Origin: Roseateles depolymerans
GTDB lineage: Bacteria > Pseudomonadota > Gammaproteobacteria > Burkholderiales > Burkholderiaceae_C
Assembly (NCBI GenBank): GCA_003241055.1
Contig: QFOD01000001.1
Coordinates: forward strand, 310,001-374,000
Reading direction: 5' to 3'
DNA: 64,000 bases
Shown here: piece after piece, positions 54,510 to 63,933 of the stretch
Layout: the number at the start of each line of letters is the position of its first letter
Numbering within the stretch: position 1 is the stretch's first letter
The notes under the pieces: model-generated
Seen by the model: the letters and a program-made list of their open reading frames with translations, nothing else
What the model was told of the DNA's origin: nothing
Database searches by the model: none
Program-made: the position numbers and the translations under genes

Positions 54510-55115
54510 TCAGGCCTTGCGGCGGCGAACCGCCCACAGGAGGCTGGCGCCCAGGCCGAGCAGCGCAGCCGAGGCCGGCTCGGGCACGGCCGACACGCCC
54601 ACCGTCAGGTTGTCCAGGTTGGCGTAGGGATAGAGCAGCGAGCCGGGCTGGGTGATGCCCAGCGTCACCGAGCTGATGCTGGTCGTGGACACGAAGCCGC
54701 GGAAGCTGTCGGCCTGCGAGGTGGGCGTGAAGTCGACCACCGTGCCGTCGCTCAGCGACACGCTGACGGACAGCGGCAGGAAGTCGCCACCGATGTTGTT
54801 GGCAAAGAAATCCGCGCCGATCGCGTTCACGCTGGCGCCGGTGAAGCTGATGGTCAGCGTCTCGTAGGGGAAGCTGCCGCCGATGTATTCGCCCGTGGCG
54901 TAGGCACCGCCGGCGGTGGTGATGCTGTAGCTGAAGCCACCGCCGGAGAAGCTCGGTGGCAGATCGGCCAGGCCGTCGAAGGTTTCGGTGTAGTAGCCGG
55001 CTGCCAGTTGCGGCAGGAAGCTCGCCGCGGAGGTGTAGACGGTCGAGTCCGCCAGGGCCGGCGTGGCCAGGATGGCGAGGGCGACAGCCGAAAGGGCGTG
55101 GGACGCGGGGCGCAT
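54510..55115 (-). CDS. PEP-CTERM sorting-domain secreted protein
   Basis: 201 residues. Signal peptide (1-22), a Gly/Ser/Thr-rich beta body with YYTETFDGLADLPPSFSGGG, and a C-terminal VPEPASAALLGLGASLLWAV followed by RRRK, the exosortase-recognised PEP-CTERM. No catalytic domain visible. It sits upstream of the M4 protease gene on the same strand with an 85-bp gap. Unlike the PEP-CTERM protein at 39.9 kb, I found no sigma-54 site upstream. Confidence 0.94.
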   Translation of the reverse strand: MRPASHALSAVALAILATPALADSTVYTSAASFLPQLAAGYYTETFDGLADLPPSFSGGGFSYSITTAGGAYATGEYIGGSFPYETLTISFTGASVNAIGADFFANNIGGDFLPLSVSVSLSDGTVVDFTPTSQADSFRGFVSTTSISSVTLGITQPGSLLYPYANLDNLTVGVSAVPEPASAALLGLGASLLWAVRRRKA

Positions 55116-55390
55116 TCAGAGGTCCTTGGTAAGGAGTGTGGAGAGGCGAACCCGGTGGGATTGCGCCCAGACCAAATCAGTTTCCCCGGCGCCCCAGCCC
55201 GTCACATCGTTAATGCGTAGGACGAAAGCGCCGCCAAGGCCTTGCGTTAGTGGAAATCGATACCCGGGAAAACCTCGTTGAACTTACGGACTAGTTCCTA
55301 AGGTGCGGGGAGGGCAGATCAGCAAGACCTGCTCCTTTGCCGCGTTGAGCACACGCCTGCCGGCGTGCTCGATGGCAGGGGCGGAGGCCC

Positions 55391-55825
55391 TCAGGCCAGC
55401 GCGGTGCTGGGCTCGACCAGCACGCAGCGCACCCAGCGGCGCGCGGTGATCTGCGCGGTCTGCACGCGCAGGAACTCCTCGGCCTCGGAGTTGGGGGCGT
55501 CGAATTCGAAGCCGCTGAGCTGCACCAGGCCGCTCAGCGGTCGGCTCCAGACCCGGCGCACCGGCGCGGTGAAGAGGGGCACGCCCTCGTCTTCGCCAAG
55601 CAGCAGGCGCATCTCGTAGTGCGAGGCCTCTAGCGGTGGCTCGGCCGAGGCCAGGATCTGCAGACCGGACTCGCTGAGGTTCACGACCACGCCGCCACGC
55701 GCGTCGGCCAGGTCTTCGGGCTTGACGACCCAGACGGGCAACTGCTCATGCTCGTCCGGAACCAGGAAGAACTCTACGCGCGGAAAACGGCGCATGTCGG
55801 CCGAGGAGGTGAGGTGATCGTTCAT
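55391..55825 (-). CDS. PilZ domain c-di-GMP-binding protein
   Basis: 144 residues from the ATG at 55825 (longer starts at 55834 or 55882 are possible). The c-di-GMP motif RRFPR and the downstream NLSESGLQI ([D/N]-x-S-x-x-G) define a PilZ domain. It probably senses c-di-GMP and controls motility or polysaccharide. It is divergent to a GGDEF-EAL protein 110 bp away, so signal producer and receptor may be coexpressed. Confidence 0.9.
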   Translation of the reverse strand: MNDHLTSSADMRRFPRVEFFLVPDEHEQLPVWVVKPEDLADARGGVVVNLSESGLQILASAEPPLEASHYEMRLLLGEDEGVPLFTAPVRRVWSRPLSGLVQLSGFEFDAPNSEAEEFLRVQTAQITARRWVRCVLVEPSTALA

Positions 55826-55935
55826 GCGAGACATCCATCCGTTGGGGGTGGCGATACACAAGCGAGCAAAGCACAGGTCCATGACAGCGCAGTGAAGTCC
55901 TTGGCTACCATGGGGCCGTCACGACAAGGGGTGCC

Positions 55936-58314
55936 ATGACGAGCGCTGTCGAGTTGAGGGTAACACCATCACGATCTGGCTGGCGGCAGACCTTTGCGCT
56001 GTATCAGGCGGCCGATGGGGAGTCAGCGCAGATCCGCGCCGAGCATCTGGCGCAGCTGGTGCGCCTGACCCCGGCGCTGATGGGCGCCAACCTGATTGCG
56101 GGCGGCATGCTCTGGGTCAGTGTGGGGCGCAGTGGTGGCTGGGCATTCGCGGTCTGGCTGAGCCTGCTGACGCTGGTGGCGGCACTGGCACTGGCCACCT
56201 GGTGGCGCACGCGCGGCCGCCGGCTGCGCCAGGCCTCTGCGCATGCCTATCGTCGCGGCATCTGGCATGCCGCCGTGCTGGGCCTGTGCTGGGGCTCGGC
56301 GGCCGCGCTGTGGTTTCCGGCGGCGGGGCCGCAGGAACAGGTGCTGATCGCCACCCTGGTGTGCGGCATGCTCAGCGCCGGGGCGATCGCGCTGGCGATG
56401 CAGCCCTGGGCCAGCCTGGCCTATGCCTGGCTGATCGCTGCCGGTGCGCTGCTGGCGCTCTGGCAGGTGCCAGGTCTGGTGTTCGCGCTGCTGGCCGGGC
56501 TGCTGCTCAGCTACACGGTGGTGGTGTCGCTGACGGCGATGGCGCTCTATCGTCAGGCGACGGCGCTGCTGCGGGCGCGTTTCGAGCAGGCCCGGCAGCA
56601 GCAGGTGGTCTCACTGTTGTTGCGCGATTTCGAGGAGAACTCCAGCGATGCGCTGTGGGAGACCGACGCTCAGGGTCAGCTGTTGCATCGTTCGTCACGG
56701 CTGGCCGAATTGCTGGGCGTTGCCGAGGCCGGCCTGGGCGAGCTGCGCTTTCCGCAGTGGTTTGCCAGCCATGGCCACGACGTCAGCCAGCTGCTGGCGG
56801 CCTGGGCGCTGGGGCGCCCCTTCCGGGACATGAAGCTGCAGATCGGGCAGGGCGAGACAGCGCACTGGTGGTCGCTCAGCGCCAAGCCCAAGCCGGGTCA
56901 AGAAGGCTGGCGCGGCGTGATCGCCGACATCACCGAGGCCCAGCGCTTCGAGAACCAGCTGAAGCTGCAGGCCGAGCAGGACAGCCTGACCGGCCTGCCC
57001 AATCGGCGAGCGCTGCTGAATGCGCTGCGGGCCGCATTGGCGCTCGGCCGGCCGGGCTGGCTGATGTCCATCGACCTCGACCATTTCAAGGCCGTCAACG
57101 ACAGTTCGGGCCACACGGTGGGCGACGAGGTGCTGCGCACCGTCGCCCAGCGGTTGCGCCAGGCGGCGGAGGAGGGTGATCTGGTGGCGCGCCTGGGGGG
57201 AGACGAGTTCGCGCTGCTGAGCCTGAACCCGGCGCCACGGCTTGCGCCGCAGGCCCAGGCTGCCCATCTGGTGGAGCGCCTGAGCGAGCCCATGACCGTC
57301 GGCGCCAAGCGGCTGCACGTGGGGGCCAGCGTGGGCCTGGTGCGCCTGGACGAGCGCATCGGCTCGGTGGAGGACCTGATGGTGAACGCCGACCTCGCGC
57401 TCTACGACGCCAAGCGATCGGGGCGGGGCCGCAGCGTGGTCTATGCCGCCACGCTGGGCGAGGCCGCGCGTCGGCAGAACAGCATCGAGCTGGCGCTGCG
57501 CGACGGGCTGCGCGCCGGTCAGTTCGAACTGCACTTCCAGCCGCAGGCCGAGGCGCGCAGCCTCAAGCCCGTGGGCGTGGAGGCGCTGCTGCGCTGGGAG
57601 CACCCGCAGCTCGGCTCCATCGCGCCGGGGGAGTTCATTCCGGTGGCCGAGCGCAGCGGCCTCATTCACGAACTGGGGGAGTTCGCGTTGCGCGAGGCCT
57701 GCGAGGCGGCACTGCGCCTGCCGGGGCTCGGCGTGGCGGTGAACGTGTCGCCGTTGCAGCTGATGCAGGCCGACTTCGTCGACAGCGTGCGGCGCGTGCT
57801 GGCCACCGTGGGGCTGGAGCCGGCCCGTCTGCACCTGGAGGTGACCGAGTCGCTGATGCTGGAGGACGCGCAGGGCGCGCTGCGGCGCCTGCATGCGCTG
57901 CGTGAGCTGGGCGTGCATCTGGCGCTCGACGACTTCGGCACGGGCTTCTCGTCGCTGGCCTATCTGCGCGCCTTCCCGTTCCACACGCTGAAGGTGGACC
58001 GTTCCTTCGTGCGCGCGCTCTCGGAGCACGCCGATGCGCTGGCCATCGTCAACACCATCGTGCAGATGGCGCGAGTGCTGGGCATGCGGACGGTGGCGGA
58101 GGGCGTGGAGACCCAGCAGGACCTGCAGGGCATACGGCAGATCGGCTGCGACGAGGTGCAGGGCTACTTCGTCTCTAGGCCGCTCACATTCGGGCGGCTG
58201 CAGGACTGGCTGGCTGGCCGCCCGGTGAGCGGGCCGCAGGACGACACGGACTCGCGCGTGCTGCCCTGGCGGCTCACCCAGTCGGCGCCGACCACGCTGT
58301 TCGGCGACGTCTGA
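55936..58314 (+). CDS. Membrane-bound GGDEF-EAL c-di-GMP turnover protein with PAS domain
   Basis: 792 residues. An N-terminal membrane region of several helices (about 45-210), a PAS-like sensor (about 230-340), a GGDEF domain with intact GGDEF near 421, and an EAL domain starting VEALLRWEHP near 547 with TESLML, DDFGTGFSSL, LKVDRSF and EGVETQ all conserved. The inhibitory RxxD site before GGDEF is replaced by EEGD, so product inhibition may be lost. Both activities look possible. Confidence 0.95.
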   Translation: MTSAVELRVTPSRSGWRQTFALYQAADGESAQIRAEHLAQLVRLTPALMGANLIAGGMLWVSVGRSGGWAFAVWLSLLTLVAALALATWWRTRGRRLRQASAHAYRRGIWHAAVLGLCWGSAAALWFPAAGPQEQVLIATLVCGMLSAGAIALAMQPWASLAYAWLIAAGALLALWQVPGLVFALLAGLLLSYTVVVSLTAMALYRQATALLRARFEQARQQQVVSLLLRDFEENSSDALWETDAQGQLLHRSSRLAELLGVAEAGLGELRFPQWFASHGHDVSQLLAAWALGRPFRDMKLQIGQGETAHWWSLSAKPKPGQEGWRGVIADITEAQRFENQLKLQAEQDSLTGLPNRRALLNALRAALALGRPGWLMSIDLDHFKAVNDSSGHTVGDEVLRTVAQRLRQAAEEGDLVARLGGDEFALLSLNPAPRLAPQAQAAHLVERLSEPMTVGAKRLHVGASVGLVRLDERIGSVEDLMVNADLALYDAKRSGRGRSVVYAATLGEAARRQNSIELALRDGLRAGQFELHFQPQAEARSLKPVGVEALLRWEHPQLGSIAPGEFIPVAERSGLIHELGEFALREACEAALRLPGLGVAVNVSPLQLMQADFVDSVRRVLATVGLEPARLHLEVTESLMLEDAQGALRRLHALRELGVHLALDDFGTGFSSLAYLRAFPFHTLKVDRSFVRALSEHADALAIVNTIVQMARVLGMRTVAEGVETQQDLQGIRQIGCDEVQGYFVSRPLTFGRLQDWLAGRPVSGPQDDTDSRVLPWRLTQSAPTTLFGDV

Positions 58315-58354
58315 GACCGGCCGCCGCGCGGGCGGCAGGCCGGGGGCACGGGCC

Positions 58355-59077
58355 TCAGACGGCCAGCAGCTCCACCTCGAACAGCAGGGTGGCGTGGGGC
58401 GGAATGACACCGCCGGCCCCGTAGGCGCCATAGCCCAGCTCCGGCGGCAGCACCAGCATGCGGGTGCCGCCCACCTTCATGCCCTGCACGCCCTCGTCCC
58501 AGCCGGCGATCACCTCGCCGCCGCCCAGGCGGAACTTGAACGGCTGGCCGCGGTCCTTGCTGGAGTCGAACTTCTTGCCCTTCATGCCGTTCTGGAACAG
58601 CCAGCCGGTGTAGTGCACCGACACGCGCTGGCCCTTGGCCGCTTCGGCGCCTTCGCCGGCGACCTTGTCCTCGAACTGCAGGCCGGTGGCGGTGGCGGTC
58701 AGCGTCAGCTCGACCGGCTCGGGGCCGCCGGCCACGCCCAGCAGTTCGACGTCGAAGCACAGCGTCGCGTTGGGCGGGATCACGCCGCCGGCGCCGCGTG
58801 CGCCATAGCCCAGCTCGGCCGGGATGATCAGCGTGCGCTTGCCGCCGATCTTCATGCCCTGCACGCCCTCGTCCCAGCCGCGGATCACCATGCCGGCGCC
58901 AAGCTCGAACTCGAACGGATCGCGGCGATCCAGGCTGGAGTCGAACTTGGTGGTCTTCTTGCCGTCGACCCACAGCCAGCCGGTGTAGTGCACCGTCACA
59001 TCCTGGCCGGCCTGGGCTTGCTTGCCGTCACCGACGACGCTGTCTTCAAACTGCAGGCCGCTGGGCGTGGTGTTCAT
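58355..59077 (-). CDS. Tandem-domain FKBP-type peptidyl-prolyl isomerase
   Basis: 240 residues from the ATG at 59077; an earlier in-frame start at 59155 is not supported. Two FKBP domains (about 5-112 and 120-240) are visible, each with VTVHYTGWL or VSVHYTGWL, WDEGVQGMKIGG or WDEGVQGMKVGG, and a YGARGAGGVIPPNATL or YGAYGAGGVIPPHATL end. No signal peptide, so cytoplasmic. Internal duplication is recent enough to be obvious. It would accelerate proline isomerisation and may chaperone. Confidence 0.95.
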   Translation of the reverse strand: MNTTPSGLQFEDSVVGDGKQAQAGQDVTVHYTGWLWVDGKKTTKFDSSLDRRDPFEFELGAGMVIRGWDEGVQGMKIGGKRTLIIPAELGYGARGAGGVIPPNATLCFDVELLGVAGGPEPVELTLTATATGLQFEDKVAGEGAEAAKGQRVSVHYTGWLFQNGMKGKKFDSSKDRGQPFKFRLGGGEVIAGWDEGVQGMKVGGTRMLVLPPELGYGAYGAGGVIPPHATLLFEVELLAV

Positions 59078-59197
59078 GGGAAATCCTTTGGTGATGAGCG
59101 AAAGCCGGGATTGTCGCCGCGACCTGGATGCCCGTGTCTCTGCCCTGGATGGCAACGAGTCGGCCGTTCGGGTGACGAACGCGGGCGACTCGCTCGC

Positions 59198-59644
59198 TCA
59201 GCCGCGGGTCGGGCGGCGGCTCAGCGCCGGGTCGCTTCGCGGCATGGGTGCGGCGGCGTGCGGCAGACAGGAGGTCGGTGGTGGCCTGCGCTGCCATTGC
59301 TCGACGGCATAGACCACGCGGTCCCAGGTCTGGCGGTCGAAGCAGGCGGTGGCAAACAGGTTGTCCGGCGTGGGTTCGGGGCGCGAGGCGGTCTGGGCCA
59401 GGCGCTCCAGCACATCGCGGCTCGCGGCCACGCAGCCGGGCAGGTCGTGAAAGGCATGGTTGACCCGGTGGAACAGCAGCCCGCGGCGCAGCTCGGCGGC
59501 CTTCAGCGAGGCGGCCGGCACGGCGCGCAGGAAGATACGGGCCTGGCCGTCGCCCAGCAGCTCGACGCAGAACTCACGGCGCCATCCGGTCAGGGTCTGT
59601 TCCGCGCTCAGCACGGGCGTTGCTTCGTCGATGTGCAAACTCAT
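59198..59644 (-). CDS. Hypothetical protein
   Basis: 148 residues, no family recognised. Features: mixed charged alpha/beta protein, a WRREFCVELLGDGQARIFLRA strand pair read in part, and a Pro/Arg-rich disordered tail of about 30 residues. Two or three cysteines. It lies between the FKBP and CPBP genes on the same strand. Coding is likely by codon bias and by a lack of competing genes. Function unknown. Confidence 0.65.
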   Translation of the reverse strand: MSLHIDEATPVLSAEQTLTGWRREFCVELLGDGQARIFLRAVPAASLKAAELRRGLLFHRVNHAFHDLPGCVAASRDVLERLAQTASRPEPTPDNLFATACFDRQTWDRVVYAVEQWQRRPPPTSCLPHAAAPMPRSDPALSRRPTRG

Positions 59645-59728
59645 CGTGCCAGTCTGCGCTGCCGCGCCACCCGGCTCGGCGCGCTTTGTGTCGCGATGCT
59701 TCAGCGGGGCGGCGCCACAGTCGTTTGC

Positions 59729-60634
59729 TCACCTTTGAGCGATCTTGCTTGCGCCTTGTTGCTGACCACGGGCCCGCAGGTGGTGCCGCGCCACGGCGAT
59801 GCGCAGCAGCCCGGCGCTGGCGAACAGCAGCACGGCCAGCGTGAGCACCGAGCCTTCCAGGCCGTAGCTGCCGCCGGTCAGCCAGTCGGGGCCGCTCAGC
59901 TGGCCCAGCAGCAGGCCCTTGGGCAGGCCGTGTCCGGAGACGGCCACCGAGAACACGCTGCCCAGCGTGAAGTTCCAGCCCGTGTGCAGCGCAATGCACA
60001 GCCACAGGCGGCGGGTCGCCAGGAAGGCCGCCCCCAGGAACAGGCCCGCCACGACGGTGGTGGCCATGGCCAGCGGGCTGAAGCCGTCGCCCGGCAGGTG
60101 CATCAGGCCGAACAGCAGCGACGACAGCAGCAGCGCCGCCCCGCTGCCCAGCGAGCGCTCCAGGATGCGCAGCACGATGCCGCGCAGCAGCAGCTCCTCG
60201 AAGACCCCGGCGAACACCATCTCCGCGAAGGCGGCGCCCAGCTTGCCCGGATGCTCGTTCAGCCCCTGGAACTGATAGCCGCCGGCGGCAGCCAGGCCGG
60301 CAACGACCAGCGCCACCAAGGCCGCGCCGCCCGTCAGGCCGATACCCAGTTCCGGCAACGCCCGCTGGCGTGCCAGCTCGCCGGCGCTGCGGCCTTCGAC
60401 CAGGCGCACGTAGGCCAGGTACACCGCCAGCGCGGCAGCGGCACCGCCGAATCCCGGTGCCAGCGCGTGCAGCAGACCCTCGGTGTGGGCGTGCAGGACG
60501 CGGGCCGTCAGTGCCCCGGCCAGGGCCGTCACCACGAAGGCCAGACACAGGCGCACCGCGCCGAAGTCCAGCAACCGGCGCAGCCGGCTCGGCGCGGGCA
60601 GCGCGGGCAGGGTGGGTGCGACGGGCATGTTCAT
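59729..60634 (-). CDS. CPBP family intramembrane glutamic endopeptidase
   Basis: 301 residues from the ATG at 60634 (a second ATG six bases in). Eight or so membrane helices. The conserved motifs are EMVFAGVFEELLLRG with the catalytic Glu-Glu, SSLLFGLMHLP with the His, and IALHTGWNF with the second His. CPBP (Abi/Rce1-like) proteases process membrane proteins, including bacteriocin immunity; the substrate here is unknown. 133 bp before the histidine kinase gene's 3' end, same strand. Confidence 0.93.
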   Translation of the reverse strand: MNMPVAPTLPALPAPSRLRRLLDFGAVRLCLAFVVTALAGALTARVLHAHTEGLLHALAPGFGGAAAALAVYLAYVRLVEGRSAGELARQRALPELGIGLTGGAALVALVVAGLAAAGGYQFQGLNEHPGKLGAAFAEMVFAGVFEELLLRGIVLRILERSLGSGAALLLSSLLFGLMHLPGDGFSPLAMATTVVAGLFLGAAFLATRRLWLCIALHTGWNFTLGSVFSVAVSGHGLPKGLLLGQLSGPDWLTGGSYGLEGSVLTLAVLLFASAGLLRIAVARHHLRARGQQQGASKIAQR

Positions 60635-60767
60635 CAGGGCCTCCGTGGCTTGTCGTTCGATGCGGCGGACTCTAGAGATCCCCCGCGCATCGAACCCCGG
60701 CCGTGCGACGTGCGGCCGCAGGATGCGACCCAGCTGCACCCGTTGGCGACAGGCGGTGCCGGCGCGC

Positions 60768-63700
60768 TCAGCCGGCTTCGTGGGCGTAGGCGATCGCGGC
60801 CTTGACGCGCAGCGACACGAAGGTGCCCAGCCCGCTGTGCCCATGGATGCGGAACTGCGCCCCGACGCGCTGGGCCCGCTCCCGCATGCCCAGGATGCCG
60901 AAGTGCCCGCCGCTGCGGCCGATCTCAGTCGGCGAGGCAGGCGCGGCCCTGGCCATGGCCAGGCCCACGCCGTCGTCGCGCACCGTGATCTCCAGCCAGC
61001 GCCGGCCGTAGTCGATGCGCACCGCCACATGGCGGGCGCCGGCATGGCGGGCGGCATTGAACAGCGCCTCGCCGAGGATGCACAGCACCTCGTCGACCAG
61101 ATCGGGCCGGAGCTGGCGGCGCTGGCCATGGCTGCTGACCCCGATCTGGGTGGCGGCTGCGAACGGCTGCTCGGCGATCAGCCGGCGTACCGCGCGCTCC
61201 AGGTCGCTGGTGTCGATCTGGCGCAGCCCCTGCAGCCGGTCTCGCCCTTCCTCCAGCACGGATTCGGCGCGGTCCAGGGCCTGGTGCATCAGCTGCCGGG
61301 TCGGCGGGTCGCCATCGAGGCGGTTGGCCACGGCATGAAAGCGCAGGATCAATCCCTGCACGCTCTGCAGCAGCGTGTCATGCATGTCGCGGGCGATGCG
61401 CTCGCGCTCGCGGATGCGGTCCTCGCTGCGCTGGCGCAGCCGCGCGCGCATCTGCCGCAGTCGTGCCAGGTACAGCGCGTAGAGCGCCAGCAGGACCAGG
61501 CCGGCCGCGGCCAGCTTGAAGCCCGGCGACTGGGTGAACGTGGCCGGGATGGTCAGCTCCAGCCGGCTGGCCTGTTCGCTCCACACCCCGTCGTTGTTGC
61601 AGGCGCGCACCTCGAACCGGTAGCGGCCCGGACGCAGATCGCTCAGCAGCGCGCTGCGCTGGGTGCTGGGCGGGCTCCAGGCGTCGTTCTGGCCGAGCAG
61701 CCGGTGCTGGAACTGCACCCGCCCGGGGACGGTCAGGCTCAGCGCCGTGAACGCGATGCGAACGGTGCTGGTGCCGGCGGGCACCGTCAGCTGCGGTGCG
61801 GCGGCGTAGACCTGCTCGCCCACCTCCACGGCGCGCAGCACCACGGGGGGCCGCAGCGGATTGGGCTGGATGACGGCCGGGTCCACCCGCATGACATTGC
61901 GCCGGGTCAGGAACCACACACGGCCGTCCCCGCCGAGCACCACCTGCGGGCCGGGCGCCTTCTGGACGAAGCTGTTCAGCCCGTCGTGGAAATCGAAGAC
62001 GCGCACGTCCAGCGGCTGGGCCGGTGCGCGCAGCGCGGCGGCCAGATCCGCCGAGCGCAGCCGCAGGATGCCGGCATCGCCGATGGCCCAAGTGTCGCCG
62101 TCGCGCGTCTGGGCCAGGCCGTTGATCGAGGCCGCCCAGGGGTGGGTGCGGCTGGCCAGCAGCGCGGTGGTGTTCGTTGCGGCCAGGCCCAGGCTGCCAC
62201 TGACCAGCAGGCCGGCATCGGTGGGCAGCAGGCCTTCGATGCCGCCGGCCGGTGATCGGCCGGCCTCCAGGGCGAGGAAGGGCAGTTCGCCTCGCGGCGC
62301 CTGGGCGCGGAACAGCAGCACCGCGCGGCCGTCGCGGTCCAGCGCGGCATTGGCGGGCAGGGAGGGTGAGGGGGACGGCTCCGGCCAGCGCTGCCAGCGG
62401 TCATCGAGCAGCCAATGCAGGCCGCGCTCCAGCCCCGGCATCCAGAGCCGCCCGGCGCCGTCCTCGACACAGCCATAGGCGCTGCTGTCCGCGGGCTTGG
62501 GATGCCGCTGCGCCTTGCCGGCCTCGACCCGCAGCACCCGGTCGGCCAGGAACAGCCAGACGCCGTGCTCGCCTGCCGCGCACAGGGCCTCGGCCGGTGA
62601 GGCGTTGCTGAGCACCCGGACCGGCCCCTGACCCGGCGCAATTGCGTAGAGCGCTTCGGCATCGGCCACGTACACGGTGCCGTCGCGTGCCGCAGCCAGG
62701 CGGTAGCTGGTGGGCGAGTTGCGCGGCAGCCCCGGCTCCACGACCACGCTGGCCGGCCGCAGCTGGTCCAGCCCCATCTCGGTACCGACCCAGAGATTGC
62801 CCTCGCGATCCTGGAAGAGGGCGCGGGTCTGATCCGAGGTCAGGCCCGCGGTGGCCTGCAGCGAGGCCATGCGGGTGGCGCCCGGTGGGCCGGCCTGTGC
62901 CTGGCCCGGCGCGCGTATGCGCAGCACGCCGCTGTTCCAGGTGGTGCTCCAGAGGTCACCATGGCGATCGAACAGCAACCGGGTGCCGCCGGTGGGGTTG
63001 GGGTGCGGGAAGTTGGTGTCAGGCCCGACCGGGCGATTCAGCGCTCGCGTGCCCTGCGAGTCCGAGAGCCACACCTGACCCTGCGCATCCTCCGACAGGC
63101 TGGCGCGCGGTGTGATGGTCTGGGGCGCGAGCTGAAAGCCCGTGTCGGCGGGCCGCCGGAAGGCCAGGGCGTGGGACAGCACCACCCACAGCGTGCCATC
63201 GCGCGTCACCAGCAGGTCCCACACGGGCTGGGCGGGCAGGCCGCTCTCGGTGCCGAACTCCTGCCAGCGGCCCTGGTGGAAGCGGGCCAGCATGCGCTCG
63301 CTGCGGCCGCCGCGGGCCACCCAGATGCCGCCGTCGGCGTCCTCCTCGATGTCGTTGACCTCGCGCGACGGGTTGGGCATCTGCGCGTCGATGAGCTGGC
63401 CGTTGCGCAGCACGGCCACACCGCGGCCGCGCGCGAGCCCGACCCAGAGATCGCCGCCGCGCGCCGCGCGCAGGCTGGAGACGACCAGTCGCTGCGGGTC
63501 GTCCGGTGTCAGCCGCACCGGATCGAAGCTGACCCCATCGAAGCGGAACAGGCCTTCGACGCTGCCTATCCACAGGAAGCCGTCGGAGGTTTGCGTGATG
63601 GCATTGATGCGGCTGGGCGCCCCGCGCTCCACCGGCCAGGCGTCGTGCTTGAACTCCATCAGCGCAACCGGCAGCGTGGCCGCGCGCACGAGCATCGCGC

Positions 63701-63809
63701 ACAGCCCCAGGGCGAAACCGGCCAGCCAGGCCCGCCAGCACGCCATGACCCGGCCGGCCTGTCTGGCGGCCAGCGGCCGGGCAGACGGGCGAAGAGGGGG
63801 CAACGTCAT
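60768..63809 (-). CDS. Propeller-type sensor histidine kinase (Reg_prop, Y_Y_Y, HisKA_3)
   Basis: About 1013 residues from the ATG at 63809; starts at 63911 or 63746 are also possible. A signal/membrane segment (about 25-45), then two-component propeller repeats (e.g. NAITQTSDGFLWIGSVEGLF, DREGNLWVGTEMGLDQLR) over ~600 residues, a Y_Y_Y domain with PGRYRFEVRACNNDG, one membrane helix near 765, a HisKA_3 domain with RDMHDTLLQSVQG (His ~810) and an ATPase domain with HFGILGMRERA. It senses a periplasmic ligand, perhaps a carbohydrate. A NarL-type response regulator partner is not visible in the window. Confidence 0.93.
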   Translation of the reverse strand: MTLPPLRPSARPLAARQAGRVMACWRAWLAGFALGLCAMLVRAATLPVALMEFKHDAWPVERGAPSRINAITQTSDGFLWIGSVEGLFRFDGVSFDPVRLTPDDPQRLVVSSLRAARGGDLWVGLARGRGVAVLRNGQLIDAQMPNPSREVNDIEEDADGGIWVARGGRSERMLARFHQGRWQEFGTESGLPAQPVWDLLVTRDGTLWVVLSHALAFRRPADTGFQLAPQTITPRASLSEDAQGQVWLSDSQGTRALNRPVGPDTNFPHPNPTGGTRLLFDRHGDLWSTTWNSGVLRIRAPGQAQAGPPGATRMASLQATAGLTSDQTRALFQDREGNLWVGTEMGLDQLRPASVVVEPGLPRNSPTSYRLAAARDGTVYVADAEALYAIAPGQGPVRVLSNASPAEALCAAGEHGVWLFLADRVLRVEAGKAQRHPKPADSSAYGCVEDGAGRLWMPGLERGLHWLLDDRWQRWPEPSPSPSLPANAALDRDGRAVLLFRAQAPRGELPFLALEAGRSPAGGIEGLLPTDAGLLVSGSLGLAATNTTALLASRTHPWAASINGLAQTRDGDTWAIGDAGILRLRSADLAAALRAPAQPLDVRVFDFHDGLNSFVQKAPGPQVVLGGDGRVWFLTRRNVMRVDPAVIQPNPLRPPVVLRAVEVGEQVYAAAPQLTVPAGTSTVRIAFTALSLTVPGRVQFQHRLLGQNDAWSPPSTQRSALLSDLRPGRYRFEVRACNNDGVWSEQASRLELTIPATFTQSPGFKLAAAGLVLLALYALYLARLRQMRARLRQRSEDRIRERERIARDMHDTLLQSVQGLILRFHAVANRLDGDPPTRQLMHQALDRAESVLEEGRDRLQGLRQIDTSDLERAVRRLIAEQPFAAATQIGVSSHGQRRQLRPDLVDEVLCILGEALFNAARHAGARHVAVRIDYGRRWLEITVRDDGVGLAMARAAPASPTEIGRSGGHFGILGMRERAQRVGAQFRIHGHSGLGTFVSLRVKAAIAYAHEAG

Positions 63810-63933
63810 CTCGGGCGTAGGCGGCTCGCAATCAGGCGGCCGGATGATAGGGAGTCGGCCAGCGTCTGACTGCCCACTTTCGGCCAATGGTGCTCGCCCT
63901 AGGCCAGCCATCGGCGGGCCGACGCCGGGCTGC

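Noticed and set aside
55116..55390. Sigma-54 site for the second PEP-CTERM gene
   Set aside because: I scanned the upstream region for GG-N10-GC on the correct strand and found no match with a TTGC-like -12 element.
55116..55390. Gene in the 275-bp gap between the PEP-CTERM and PilZ genes
   Set aside because: No frame with a credible start, ribosome site or recognisable product; only a bulged hairpin near 55343-55370 is visible.
58320..58336. GC-rich stem GCCGCC/GGCGGC between the GGDEF-EAL and FKBP genes
   Set aside because: Six-bp stem with no T-tract; too weak to call a terminator in DNA of this composition.
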